From Pseudoflavonifractor sp047637855 (GTDB lineage: Bacteria; Bacillota; Clostridia; Oscillospirales; Oscillospiraceae), in contig JBLJBF010000206.1 in the NCBI GenBank assembly GCA_047637855.1, forward strand, positions 1-25,472: a stretch of 25,472 nucleotides of DNA, given 5' to 3'. The position numbers were made by a program, and so were the translations under genes. The notes under the pieces are model-generated. The model searched no databases. It saw nothing but the letters and a program-made list of their open reading frames with translations, and was not told the origin of the DNA. Below, one piece after another: positions 15,020-22,512 of the stretch; positions within the stretch are counted from its first letter, which is position 1, and every line of letters begins with the position of its first letter.

Positions 15020-16507
15020 ATGCAGCTGATCGACAAAGACCTTCTCTCCGTACAGGAGGTCCGGGAGCTGGTGGAGGCGGCCAAGGAGGCCCAGCAGGAG
15101 CTGGCGCGGATGAACCAGGCGCAGGTGGACCACATCGTGCAGGCCATCGCCGACGCGGGCGTCCGCAACGCCAGACGGCTGGCCCAGATGGCCAACGAGG
15201 ACACCGGTTTCGGCATCGTGGACGACAAGGTCATCAAGAATATTTTTGCCAGCCAAGGCGTATACGAGTATATCAAGGACATAAAGACCATCGGAGAGAT
15301 CAGCCGGGACGACGCCAAGGGCCTGCGGGCCATCGCCGTCCCCGTGGGGGTCATCGCAGGGCTGATCCCCTCCACCAACCCCACCTCCACCGCCCTCTAC
15401 AAGGCCGAGATCGCCGTCAAGGCGGGCAACGCTATTGTGTTCTCCCCCCACCCCACCGCCCTGCGCTGTATTTTGGAGACCGTCAAGGTCATCCGGCAGG
15501 CCATCTCGGAGGCGGGCGGCAACGAGAATCTGGTCTCCTGCATCACCATCCCCACCATGGAGGCCACCGACACCCTGATGCGCCACCGGGACGTGTCCAT
15601 GATTCTGGCCACCGGCGGCTCGGCTATGGTGCGGGCGGCCTACTCCTCCGGCACCCCCGCCATCGGCGTGGGCCCGGGCAACGGACCCGCGTTTTTGGAA
15701 AAGACCTGCGACCTGCCCATGGCCGTCAAGCGTATTCTGGATTCCAAGACCTTTGACAACGGCACCATCTGCGCGTCCGAGCAGTCCATCATCTGCGAGG
15801 AGGGCATGGTGAGCGCCGTCCGGGCCGAGATGGAGCGCCAGGGGGCTTACTTCCTCGACGAAGAGGAGCGGGAAAAGCTTGGCCGGTTCATTCTGCGGGC
15901 CAACGGCACCATGAATCCCGATATCGTGGGCAGGAGCGTAGCCACCATCGCCAGGCTGGCGGGTCTCGACAAAGTCCCCGCCAACGCCCGGGTGCTGGTG
16001 GCCAAGGAGACCGGCGTGGGCCGGGGGCACCCCTATTCCAACGAAAAACTGGGGCCCATTCTGGCCTTTTACACCGCGGCTAGCTGCGAGGAGGTCTGCG
16101 ACAAGGTCTGTGAGATCCTCCACTATGAGGGCGCGGGCCACACCTTCTCCATGCACACCAAGGACGACAAGGTGGTGGACTACTTCGCGAAGCGGGTCCC
16201 CGCCTCCCGTATCCTGGTGAACACGGCCAGCTCTCTGGGCGGCATCGGCGGCACCACCAACCTTCAGCCCTCTCTGACGCTGGGCTGCGGCGCGGTGGGC
16301 GGCTCGGCCACCTCGGAGAACGTGGGGCCCATGCAGCTGTTCAACCTGCGCTACGTGGCCTACGGCTCCAAGGAGCTGGAGGAGATCCGCGCCGCGATCC
16401 CCAACTGCTCGGACGGCATCTGCCGGGTGGACCGCGGGGTCGACCTGGCCAATGTCGATATCGACGCCATCGTCCGGCAGATTATCGGGCGGCTCCAGGC
16501 TCTGTAA
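15020..16507 (+). CDS. eutE: Acylating acetaldehyde dehydrogenase EutE
   Basis: Converts acetaldehyde, CoA and NAD+ to acetyl-CoA and NADH inside the compartment. The 495-residue aldehyde dehydrogenase-fold protein has the catalytic cysteine C251 in NGTICASEQS and a nucleotide-binding region around ILATGGSAMVRAAYSSG. The N-terminal 35 residues (LLSVQEVRELVEAAKEAQ) form an amphipathic helix before the fold, consistent with a lumen-targeting peptide. AAGGAATGGAG precedes ATG 15020. It lies between BMC genes, as is usual in Firmicutes eut clusters. Confidence 0.97.
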   Translation: MQLIDKDLLSVQEVRELVEAAKEAQQELARMNQAQVDHIVQAIADAGVRNARRLAQMANEDTGFGIVDDKVIKNIFASQGVYEYIKDIKTIGEISRDDAKGLRAIAVPVGVIAGLIPSTNPTSTALYKAEIAVKAGNAIVFSPHPTALRCILETVKVIRQAISEAGGNENLVSCITIPTMEATDTLMRHRDVSMILATGGSAMVRAAYSSGTPAIGVGPGNGPAFLEKTCDLPMAVKRILDSKTFDNGTICASEQSIICEEGMVSAVRAEMERQGAYFLDEEEREKLGRFILRANGTMNPDIVGRSVATIARLAGLDKVPANARVLVAKETGVGRGHPYSNEKLGPILAFYTAASCEEVCDKVCEILHYEGAGHTFSMHTKDDKVVDYFAKRVPASRILVNTASSLGGIGGTTNLQPSLTLGCGAVGGSATSENVGPMQLFNLRYVAYGSKELEEIRAAIPNCSDGICRVDRGVDLANVDIDAIVRQIIGRLQAL

Positions 16508-16512
16508 CCCCT

Positions 16513-16536
16513 AAGCCTGTGCCTCAGGCACAGCTT
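16513..16536 (+). other. Intercistronic hairpin before eutM
   Basis: AAGC-c-TGTGCC (16513-16523) pairs with GGCACA-GCTT (16527-16536) around a TCA loop. There is no T-run, so it is probably a stability or processing element in front of the abundant shell gene. Confidence 0.6.
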
Positions 16537-16557
16537 CCATGAAAGGAATGGTCATCA

Positions 16558-16863
16558 ATGGCAACTACAATGCAAGCTCTGGGCATGATCGAGACCAAGG
16601 GTCTCGTCTCCTCTATCGAAGCGGCCGACGCCATGGTCAAGGCCGCCAACGTCACCCTCGTGGGCAAGGTCCACGTGGGCGGCGGGCTGGTTACCGTCAT
16701 GGTCCGCGGCGACGTGGGCGCGGTCAAGGCCGCCACCGACGCGGGCGCGGCCGCCGCAGAGCGGGTGGGCGAGCTGGTCTCTGTCCATGTCATCCCCAGG
16801 CCCCACGAGGAAGTGGAGTTTATTCTCCCCACGCTGGGCCATGAGAGCAGTACCCCCCAATAA
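16558..16863 (+). CDS. eutM: Major BMC shell hexamer protein EutM (copy 1)
   Basis: Canonical single BMC-domain protein (101 residues) that forms the bulk hexagonal facets. It has MQALGMIETKGLVSSIEAAD, KVHVGGGLVTVMVRGDVGAVKAA with the lysine edge contact and pore loop, and the RPH motif (VIPRPHEEVEFILPTL). AAAGGAATGG precedes ATG 16558. It differs from copy 2 at only three positions in the shared core (V35I, a V to I in ELVSV, and E to S after RPH) and has a longer tail (GHESSTPQ). Confidence 0.96.
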   Translation: MATTMQALGMIETKGLVSSIEAADAMVKAANVTLVGKVHVGGGLVTVMVRGDVGAVKAATDAGAAAAERVGELVSVHVIPRPHEEVEFILPTLGHESSTPQ

Positions 16864-16883
16864 ATAATTAAGGAGTGTTTTTT

Positions 16884-17171
16884 ATGTCTAACACGATGCA
16901 AGCTCTTGGCATGATCGAGACCAAGGGTCTCGTCTCCTCCATCGAAGCGGCCGACGCTATGGTCAAGGCCGCCAACGTCACCCTCATCGGCAAGGTCCAT
17001 GTGGGCGGCGGTCTGGTCACCGTTATGGTCCGGGGCGACGTGGGCGCCGTCAAGGCCGCCACCGACGCGGGCGCGGCCGCCGCAGAGCGGGTGGGCGAGC
17101 TCATCTCGGTCCACGTGATCCCCCGTCCCCACAGCGAGGTGGAGTTCATCCTCCCCACCCTGGAGAAGTAA
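16884..17171 (+). CDS. eutM: BMC shell hexamer protein, EutM paralogue (copy 2)
   Basis: Second near-identical EutM (95 residues), ending in LPTLEK. ATG 16884 follows AAGGAG (16870-16875) by 8 nt, a strong ribosome binding site; an in-frame GTG at 16875 overlaps that site and is rejected. The gap to copy 1 is 20 nt. The pair probably co-assembles, and the second copy raises the dose of the main tile. The stop is followed immediately by a hairpin. Confidence 0.95.
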   Translation: MSNTMQALGMIETKGLVSSIEAADAMVKAANVTLIGKVHVGGGLVTVMVRGDVGAVKAATDAGAAAAERVGELISVHVIPRPHSEVEFILPTLEK

Positions 17172-17196
17172 GACACCGGCCTAAACGGCCCGTGTC
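17172..17196 (+). other. Intercistronic hairpin after the second eutM
   Basis: GACAC-c-GGCC (17172-17181) pairs with GGCC-c-GTGTC (17187-17196) around TAAAC. There is no T-run. It may protect the 3' end of the shell messages and separate them from eutT. Confidence 0.6.
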
Positions 17197-17223
17197 CATC
17201 TACCAAAGGAAGGGGTGGAGCGC

Positions 17224-17991
17224 GTGAAGGCAATTACCGAGGAGATCCTCCGGCATGAGCTGAGAAACACGCAGCCTGATACCTATTTCATACCGGAGGG
17301 CAAAATACTGACCCCCGCGGCCCGGGAGTATCTCCAGCAGCGCAAGATCAAGATCGGCAGGGAGGGGGAGCCCAAGGTGGTGGCCACCGAGGTGCCCCCC
17401 ATGCCCCAGATCGCGGTCGCCGCGCCCGAGGCGTCCAAGCCCAGGTTTGTGGACTTTGTGACGGGGGCCTACTACATGGAGAAGCCCGAGCACATGACCC
17501 ATCTCTACGGGAACGTGCTGGTGGTCAAGAACCATCCCCGCATTTTGTTCCGGGGCAAGCTGGACTCTCTCCAATCGCTGGTGGTGCTGGCTCAGGCCAC
17601 CATTGCCGAGGGCGGGAAGCAGAAGCTGGTGGACGACCTGGGGAATATCCTGGGCGTCCTCCGGGAGATGATGCGCTGCGACGTGCTGAACGAGTCCTTT
17701 CGCAACGAGACCATCATCGGCCTGACCCACGCCGAGCTGCGGGAGCGGTCCCACGACCCGAAGAAGTTTTTCGGCATCCAGCAGATGATTTTGCCCGACT
17801 ACACCATGGGCAAGGACTACGCTTTGATCAACCAGATCCGCAGCGCCGTCCGGGAGACCGAGGTGGCGGCGGCCGAGGCCTTCCGGGAGGGCAGCAAATA
17901 CACCCGGGGGGACATTATCGAAGAGCTTAACCGCCTGTCCAGCGCGCTGCACATTATGATGTGTATGTTCCTGGCGGGCCAGTACCGCTGA
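17224..17991 (+). CDS. eutT: Ethanolamine-type corrinoid adenosyltransferase EutT
   Basis: Transfers the adenosyl group of ATP to reduced cobalamin, giving the AdoCbl cofactor of EutBC. The 255-residue product has the family N-terminus AITEEILRHEL and PEGKILTPAAREYL, then the adenosyltransferase four-helix region (about residues 90-255) with DSLQSLVVLAQA and the C-terminal EELNRLSSALHIMMC. The HX11CCX2C metal site described in Salmonella EutT is absent; only two isolated cysteines remain, as in metal-independent versions. GTG 17224 is preferred, with AGGAAGG 9 nt upstream; an in-frame GTG at 17215 would add three residues. Confidence 0.92.
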   Translation: MKAITEEILRHELRNTQPDTYFIPEGKILTPAAREYLQQRKIKIGREGEPKVVATEVPPMPQIAVAAPEASKPRFVDFVTGAYYMEKPEHMTHLYGNVLVVKNHPRILFRGKLDSLQSLVVLAQATIAEGGKQKLVDDLGNILGVLREMMRCDVLNESFRNETIIGLTHAELRERSHDPKKFFGIQQMILPDYTMGKDYALINQIRSAVRETEVAAAEAFREGSKYTRGDIIEELNRLSSALHIMMCMFLAGQYR

Positions 17992-18003
17992 GGGGGCGCG
18001 CGG

Positions 18004-18615
18004 ATGGAACAGATCGTATCTGCCGTCATGGACGCGGTCCACAAGGCGGGCCTGGTCGAGGTCGAGGTCTCGGCCCGGCACGTCCACCTGACCCAGGCCG
18101 ACGTGGAGTTCCTCTTCGGCCCCGGCGCAAAGCTGGAGCCGAAGAGGCCCCTGTCCCAGCCCGGGCAGTATCTGTCCGAGCAGCGGGTGACCCTCGTGGG
18201 CCCCAAGGGCCGCAAAGAGCGCACCGCCGTGCTGGGTCCGCCCCGGAAGGCCAGCCAGGTGGAGCTCTCGAGAAGCGACTGCATTGACCTAGGGGTGGAC
18301 GCCCCCCTGCGGGAGTCGGGGGACGTGGCCGGTTCGGCCCCCATCACCATCGAGGGGCCTTACGGCATCCTCCATCTGGAGGAGGGGGCCATCGTCGCCC
18401 ACAACCACATCCACGTCACCGCGCCCGACTCGGTTTTACTGGACCTGCCCGACAAAAGCCGGGTCTCGGTGGCGGTCATGACCGAGCGGCCCATCGTCTT
18501 CCACGACGTGATCATCCGCGTCAGCACCGAGTACAGCTGCAAAATGCACGTCGACTTTGACGAGGCCAACGCCGCCATGGTGCGCGGCTTTACCCTGGGC
18601 AAGATCATCCGATAG
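18004..18615 (+). CDS. eutD: PduL-type phosphate acetyltransferase (EutD)
   Basis: Converts acetyl-CoA and phosphate to acetyl phosphate, recycling CoA within the compartment. It is not a classical Pta: the 203-residue product is a two-zinc PduL. It has VSARHVHLTQ (H26, H28) and AHNHIHVT (H133, H135, H137), and two similar half-domains around a proline-rich RPLSQPGQYL segment. Residues 2-16 (EQIVSAVMDAVHKAG) form an amphipathic encapsulation-type helix. The ATG is 12 nt after the eutT stop with GAGGGGG between. Together with EutQ/EutP it forms the ATP-yielding branch. Confidence 0.95.
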   Translation: MEQIVSAVMDAVHKAGLVEVEVSARHVHLTQADVEFLFGPGAKLEPKRPLSQPGQYLSEQRVTLVGPKGRKERTAVLGPPRKASQVELSRSDCIDLGVDAPLRESGDVAGSAPITIEGPYGILHLEEGAIVAHNHIHVTAPDSVLLDLPDKSRVSVAVMTERPIVFHDVIIRVSTEYSCKMHVDFDEANAAMVRGFTLGKIIR

Positions 18616-18653
18616 ATTCTGCCCTAGTTTTTTTCAAAGGAGCGCTTTGCGAT

Positions 18654-19472
18654 ATGATGGACCTTGACCGCGTAAACGCCTACCTCGCCCGGGTGGAGGC
18701 GTCTGAAAAGACAACCTTTCAGCCCGTGAGCGGCAAGCTCAAGGTGGGCGTCGATCTGGGTACGGCCTATATCGTCCTGGTGGTTCTGGACGAGGAGAAC
18801 AACCCCATCGCCTGCGAGAAGCGGGCGGCCGACGTCCTGCGGGACGGGGTGGTGGTGGACTACACCGGGGCCCTGCGCATCGTCCGGGAACTGAAGGCCA
18901 AGCTGGAGCAGCGGCTGGACGCCGAGCTGATGAACTGCGCCATCGCCATGCCCGCCGGGACCGAGTCGAGCGCCCGCACCCACCAGTATGTGGCCGAGGG
19001 CGCGGGGCTGGAGGTCACCGCCATTCTCGACGAGCCCAGCGCCGCCAACGCCATCTACCAGATCGAGGACGGCGTGGTGGTGGATATCGGCGGCGGCACC
19101 ACGGGCCTGGCCGTTTTGCGGGCGGGACAGGTGGTGCGCACCGAGGACGAGCCGACCGGCGGCACCCACCTGTCCTTGGTGCTGGCCGGCAACTACCGCA
19201 TCCCCTTTGAGGAGGCCGAGGCCATCAAGCAGGACTACGCACGGCACAGGGAGATTCTGCCCATCGTCCGTCCCGTTATTGAGAAGATGGCCTCCATCGT
19301 CCGCCGCTATGTCAGCGCAGCGGAGGTGGACACCATCTACCTCTGCGGCGGAACCTGCTGCCTCACCGGCATCGAGGGCGTTTTTGAAAAAGAGACGGGC
19401 ATCCGCACCGTCAAGCCTGCCAATCCCTTTCTGGTGACGCCCACGGGCATCGCCATGAACTGCAAAATCTAG
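18654..19472 (+). CDS. eutJ: Hsp70/actin-fold chaperone-like protein EutJ
   Basis: EutJ family, ASKHA fold, precise role unproven; a chaperone or assembly ATPase is the usual suggestion. The 272-residue product has a phosphate-1 loop VGVDLGTAYIVLVVL (about residue 30), phosphate-2 VVVDIGGGTTGLAVL (about 140), and the adenosine motif YLCGGTCCLTG (about 225). It is related to EutA but is a separate, shorter family. GGAG lies 11 nt before ATG 18654; the second ATG directly after it is equally possible. Confidence 0.93.
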   Translation: MMDLDRVNAYLARVEASEKTTFQPVSGKLKVGVDLGTAYIVLVVLDEENNPIACEKRAADVLRDGVVVDYTGALRIVRELKAKLEQRLDAELMNCAIAMPAGTESSARTHQYVAEGAGLEVTAILDEPSAANAIYQIEDGVVVDIGGGTTGLAVLRAGQVVRTEDEPTGGTHLSLVLAGNYRIPFEEAEAIKQDYARHREILPIVRPVIEKMASIVRRYVSAAEVDTIYLCGGTCCLTGIEGVFEKETGIRTVKPANPFLVTPTGIAMNCKI

Positions 19473-19493
19473 GATAGGAAAGGAGGGGAAGGC

Positions 19494-20252
19494 ATGGACC
19501 ATAGCAAGCTCATCGACGAGATCGTATCCCGCGTAGCGGCCAGACTGGCCGAGACCGAGCCCGGGGCCGCCGCCTGCGAGACGTGCGGCTCCTGCAGCGA
19601 CGCGGCCAAGCCCGGTCTCCTCATCCTCACCCAGCGCCATGGCGAGGTCTGCCATGGAGCACTGGAGAGCGAGGGGCTGAAAAGCCGCTTCCGCACCGAC
19701 TGCGCCCTCCTCCACGAGTATCAGGTACAGGTGGCGGACTACGACGTGGTGGTCCTCTACCAGCTCACCAACGAGGACCTGGGCAAGCTGGCCTGCGGTG
19801 TGTGCGACACGCCGTACACCAAGCTGGCCACCCAGGCCATTCTGCTGGGCAAGCGCATCTACGTCCCCACCGAGGAGGTGGAGCTCTTCCGCTACGCAGC
19901 CACCGCCCCCGCCGCCTACTACGCCATGATGAAGGAGAAGCTGGACCTGCTGACCCGCTCGGGCCTGGTCATCTGCGCCCAGGGCAATCTGGAGCGGGCC
20001 ATCCTGTCGGGCGGCCCCTGCTGCGCCCCCAGCGCCCCCGCCGCCCCCTGCTCCCCCATTGCCGACCGGCCCGAACCGGCGGCCGGGCAGGAGCTGACGC
20101 TGACCAAACGGGTTCTCACCGAGCGGGACGTGTCGGCCGCCGTCGAGGGGCGGTATTCCTGCATCCGCCTCCCCGCCAAGAGCATTGTCACCGCGCTGGC
20201 CAAGGACTGCGCCAGGGACCGGGGCATCCGTCTGGAGCGTGAGGGCGCATGA
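19494..20252 (+). CDS. Ethanolamine-cluster protein of unknown function (eut_hyp family)
   Basis: A 252-residue protein of a family found in Firmicutes eut clusters (I recall it as TIGR02536); no activity is established. Residues 2-19 (DHSKLIDEIVSRVAARLA) form an amphipathic helix like the encapsulation peptides elsewhere in the operon. A CETCGSC motif follows at about residue 28. The middle (about 40-170) has an alternating hydrophobic pattern (GLLILTQ, DVVVLYQLTNEDLGKLACGVCDTPYTKL) suggestive of a flavodoxin-like alpha/beta fold, then a Cys-rich PCCAP linker and a C-terminal ITEEDV-like domain (RVLTERDVSAA). Redox or cofactor handling is a guess. Its stop overlaps the eutN start by 4 nt. 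Confidence 0.85.
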   Translation: MDHSKLIDEIVSRVAARLAETEPGAAACETCGSCSDAAKPGLLILTQRHGEVCHGALESEGLKSRFRTDCALLHEYQVQVADYDVVVLYQLTNEDLGKLACGVCDTPYTKLATQAILLGKRIYVPTEEVELFRYAATAPAAYYAMMKEKLDLLTRSGLVICAQGNLERAILSGGPCCAPSAPAAPCSPIADRPEPAAGQELTLTKRVLTERDVSAAVEGRYSCIRLPAKSIVTALAKDCARDRGIRLEREGA

Positions 20253-20533
20253 AAGTAGCAAAGGTTATCGGCACCATCTGGGCCACCCGCAAGGAGGAGA
20301 AGCTGGCAGGTATCAAGCTGCTGCTGGTGCAGCCGCTGAATCTGCTGGACGGCACACCGGATAAGGTCCCCATTGTCGCGGCCGACATTATCGGCGCCGG
20401 CGTGGGGGAGACCGTGCTCATCGTCGGCGGCAGCTCCGCCCGCAGCGCGGCGGGAGACATGGCCATTCCGGTGGACGCGTCGGTGGTCGGCATCGTGGAC
20501 GACCAGGAGCTCGACCTCAGTCTCCTGTCATAA
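20249..20533 (+). CDS. eutN: Pentameric shell vertex protein EutN
   Basis: EutN/CcmL family protein (94 residues) that forms pentamers capping the vertices of the shell. It begins MKVAKVIGTIWATRKEEKL, has LLLVQPLNLL and ADIIGAGVGETVLIVGGSSAR, and ends with VGIVDDQELD, all family hallmarks. The ATG overlaps the stop of the preceding gene (ATGA), so the two are translationally coupled. Low expression relative to EutM would be expected for a vertex protein. Confidence 0.96.
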   Translation: MKVAKVIGTIWATRKEEKLAGIKLLLVQPLNLLDGTPDKVPIVAADIIGAGVGETVLIVGGSSARSAAGDMAIPVDASVVGIVDDQELDLSLLS

Positions 20534-20568
20534 CTTCCCCCAGGGACCGCGAAAGGAATGGTCAAGTC

Positions 20569-21921
20569 ATGAATCTGACCGATGCGGTGAAAGCCGCCGG
20601 GGTGGTCGGCGCCGGGGGTGCCGGGTTCCCCACTCATGTCAAGCTCGCGGCCCGGGCCGAGTGGTTTCTCGTCAACGCCGCCGAGTGCGAGCCGCTGATC
20701 GAGACCGACAAGTACCTGTGCCGCACCTTCCCAGACCGGCTCATCGCGGCTACCGCCGCGGTGGCCGCCCAACTGGGCGCGAAGCACGCCGTCATTGCCC
20801 TAAAGGGGAAGTATCTGGCCGAGATCGCCGCCTTGGAGGATGCCATCCGCCGCCTGAATGCCAATGTGGAGATCTTCAAGATGAAGACCTTCTACCCCGC
20901 CGGGGACGAGCAGACCATTGTCCAGCAGGTGACGGGCCGGGTGGTCCCCGAGCGGGGCCTTCCTCTGGACGTGGGCTGCGTGGTGAACAATGTGGGCACG
21001 CTCCTGAACGTCCTGGACGCCATGGAGGGCAGGCCGGTGACCGAGAAATACCTCTCGGTCACGGGCGAGGTGGGCGAACCCGTGATGCTGCGGGTCCCCA
21101 TCGGCACCGCCATCACCGCGTGCATCGAGGCGGCCGGACCCACCATCGGGGACTACGCCGTCATCGTGGGCGGGCCCATGATGGGAAAGCCCCTTACCGA
21201 CCGCGCGGCCATTGAAGCGGCGGTGGTCACCAAGACCACGGGCAACCTGCTGGTTTTGCCCAAAAATCACTACCTCTTTCAGCGCGCCGCCCTGTCCATG
21301 GGCGCCATCCGCGCCCAGACCAAGAGCGCCTGCATCCAGTGCCGTATGTGTACCGACCTGTGCCCCCGCTACCTGATCGGGCATCAGATTCGCCCCCATT
21401 TGGTTATGCGCAACCTATGGCGCGAGCCTGGCATGGAGGACAACGAGGAGTTCCTGCGCTGCTTTGGGGACGCGGCCAACTGCTGCGACTGCGGGCTGTG
21501 CGGCCTCTTCTCCTGCCCCATGGGTCTCTCCCCCCAAATGGTGAACGGGTACATCAAGGGTGAACTGCGCAAGCGCGGTCTCCAGGTGCCCCGCGACATG
21601 GCCCCCAAAGTCCGGGAGACGGTGGAGTCCTCCAAGACCCCCACCGACCGGCTGGTGGCCCGGCTGGGCATCAGCAAGTACAACGGCCGTCATGCCCACC
21701 GCTGCCTGGAGCTGGAGCCGGACGCGGTGTTCCTCCCCTTCCAGCAGCACATCGGCAAGAGCGCCGTACCCGTCAAGGCAGTGGGGGACACGGTGGCGCA
21801 GGGAGATCTGCTGGCCGCGGCCGCGCCCGACGCGCTCTCGGCCAACATCCACGCCAGCATTGACGGCGTGGTGACGAAAATCACCGCGGCGGGCGCCTGG
21901 CTCCGCCGGAAGGAGGCATGA
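20569..21921 (+). CDS. pduS: PduS-like iron-sulfur flavoprotein (RnfC-like, cobalamin reductase type)
   Basis: The 450-residue product belongs to the PduS/RnfC-like group. A glycine-rich N-terminal FMN/NADH-binding region comes first (VVGAGGAGFPTHVKL, NAAECEPLIETDKYL), then an SLBB-like segment. Two [4Fe-4S] sites follow: C255, C258, C261 with C265, and C305, C308, C311 with C316. A C-terminal barrel-sandwich domain comes last. PduS reduces cobalamin in the propanediol system; here it could reduce corrinoid for EutT or carry NADH electrons to the shell. It is directly followed by the PduT-like shell protein, its usual partner. Confidence 0.93.
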   Translation: MNLTDAVKAAGVVGAGGAGFPTHVKLAARAEWFLVNAAECEPLIETDKYLCRTFPDRLIAATAAVAAQLGAKHAVIALKGKYLAEIAALEDAIRRLNANVEIFKMKTFYPAGDEQTIVQQVTGRVVPERGLPLDVGCVVNNVGTLLNVLDAMEGRPVTEKYLSVTGEVGEPVMLRVPIGTAITACIEAAGPTIGDYAVIVGGPMMGKPLTDRAAIEAAVVTKTTGNLLVLPKNHYLFQRAALSMGAIRAQTKSACIQCRMCTDLCPRYLIGHQIRPHLVMRNLWREPGMEDNEEFLRCFGDAANCCDCGLCGLFSCPMGLSPQMVNGYIKGELRKRGLQVPRDMAPKVRETVESSKTPTDRLVARLGISKYNGRHAHRCLELEPDAVFLPFQQHIGKSAVPVKAVGDTVAQGDLLAAAAPDALSANIHASIDGVVTKITAAGAWLRRKEA

Positions 21922-21926
21922 GCGGC

Positions 21927-22466
21927 ATGGCAAGCGCAATCGGCATGGTCGAGCTGACCAGCATCGCCCGGGGCATCGAGACCAGCGACTTCATGGTGAA
22001 GGCGGCCAAGGTAGACCTCATCCGCTCCTCCACCGTCTGCCCGGGCAAGTACATCGTTATTATCTCCGGCGAGACCGGCGACGTAAAGGCCGCTATGGCC
22101 GAGGGGACCAAGCAGGGCGGGGAGTTTGTGGTAAACACCCTTGTCCTTCCCAACGTCCACCCCCAGCTCATTCCCGCCATCAGCATGACCACCCAGGTGC
22201 CCCCCGGAGGGGCGGTGGGCGTGCTGGAGTTCTACTCCATCGCCTCGGCCATTACGGCCGCCGACGTGGCCGCCAAGGCCGCCAACGTGACTTTGATCGA
22301 GGTGCGTATCGGCTACGCCATCGGCGGCAAGGGCTTTGTGACCCTGACAGGGGACGTGGGGGCCGTCCGCGCGGCGGTTGCCGCCGCGACCCAGGAGGCC
22401 GAACTGCTGGTGAGCACCTGCGTCATTCCCCGCCCCGCGTCCCAGGTTTTCGAATCCCTTCTATAA
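21927..22466 (+). CDS. pduT: PduT-like tandem-BMC shell protein with Fe-S pore cysteine
   Basis: Two fused BMC domains (about residues 1-88 and 92-179), forming trimers. It resembles PduT closely: AIGMVELTSIARGIE, then STVCPGKYIVI, whose cysteine falls at residue 38 with this start. In PduT that cysteine holds a [4Fe-4S] cluster on the trimer axis. ATG 21927 is chosen because AGGAGG ends 10 nt upstream; ATG 21918 overlaps the pduS stop and leaves only one base from that site. The position next to a PduS-like flavoprotein suggests electron passage across the shell. Confidence 0.93.
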   Translation: MASAIGMVELTSIARGIETSDFMVKAAKVDLIRSSTVCPGKYIVIISGETGDVKAAMAEGTKQGGEFVVNTLVLPNVHPQLIPAISMTTQVPPGGAVGVLEFYSIASAITAADVAAKAANVTLIEVRIGYAIGGKGFVTLTGDVGAVRAAVAAATQEAELLVSTCVIPRPASQVFESLL

Positions 22467-22512
22467 AGACCCCCGCTGATTCCAACCAGATTTGAAAGAG
22501 AGGGAATAATCA

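Noticed and set aside
14573..16156. 527-residue minus-strand frame opposite the eutK-like gene and eutE
   Set aside because: Its Ser/Gly repeats merely mirror the Pro/Glu linker codons on the other strand.
18616..18653. T-run after eutD as a terminator
   Set aside because: No stable hairpin precedes the seven Ts.
18624..20261. 545-residue minus-strand frame opposite eutJ and the eut_hyp gene
   Set aside because: Antisense to two well-supported genes; no motif.
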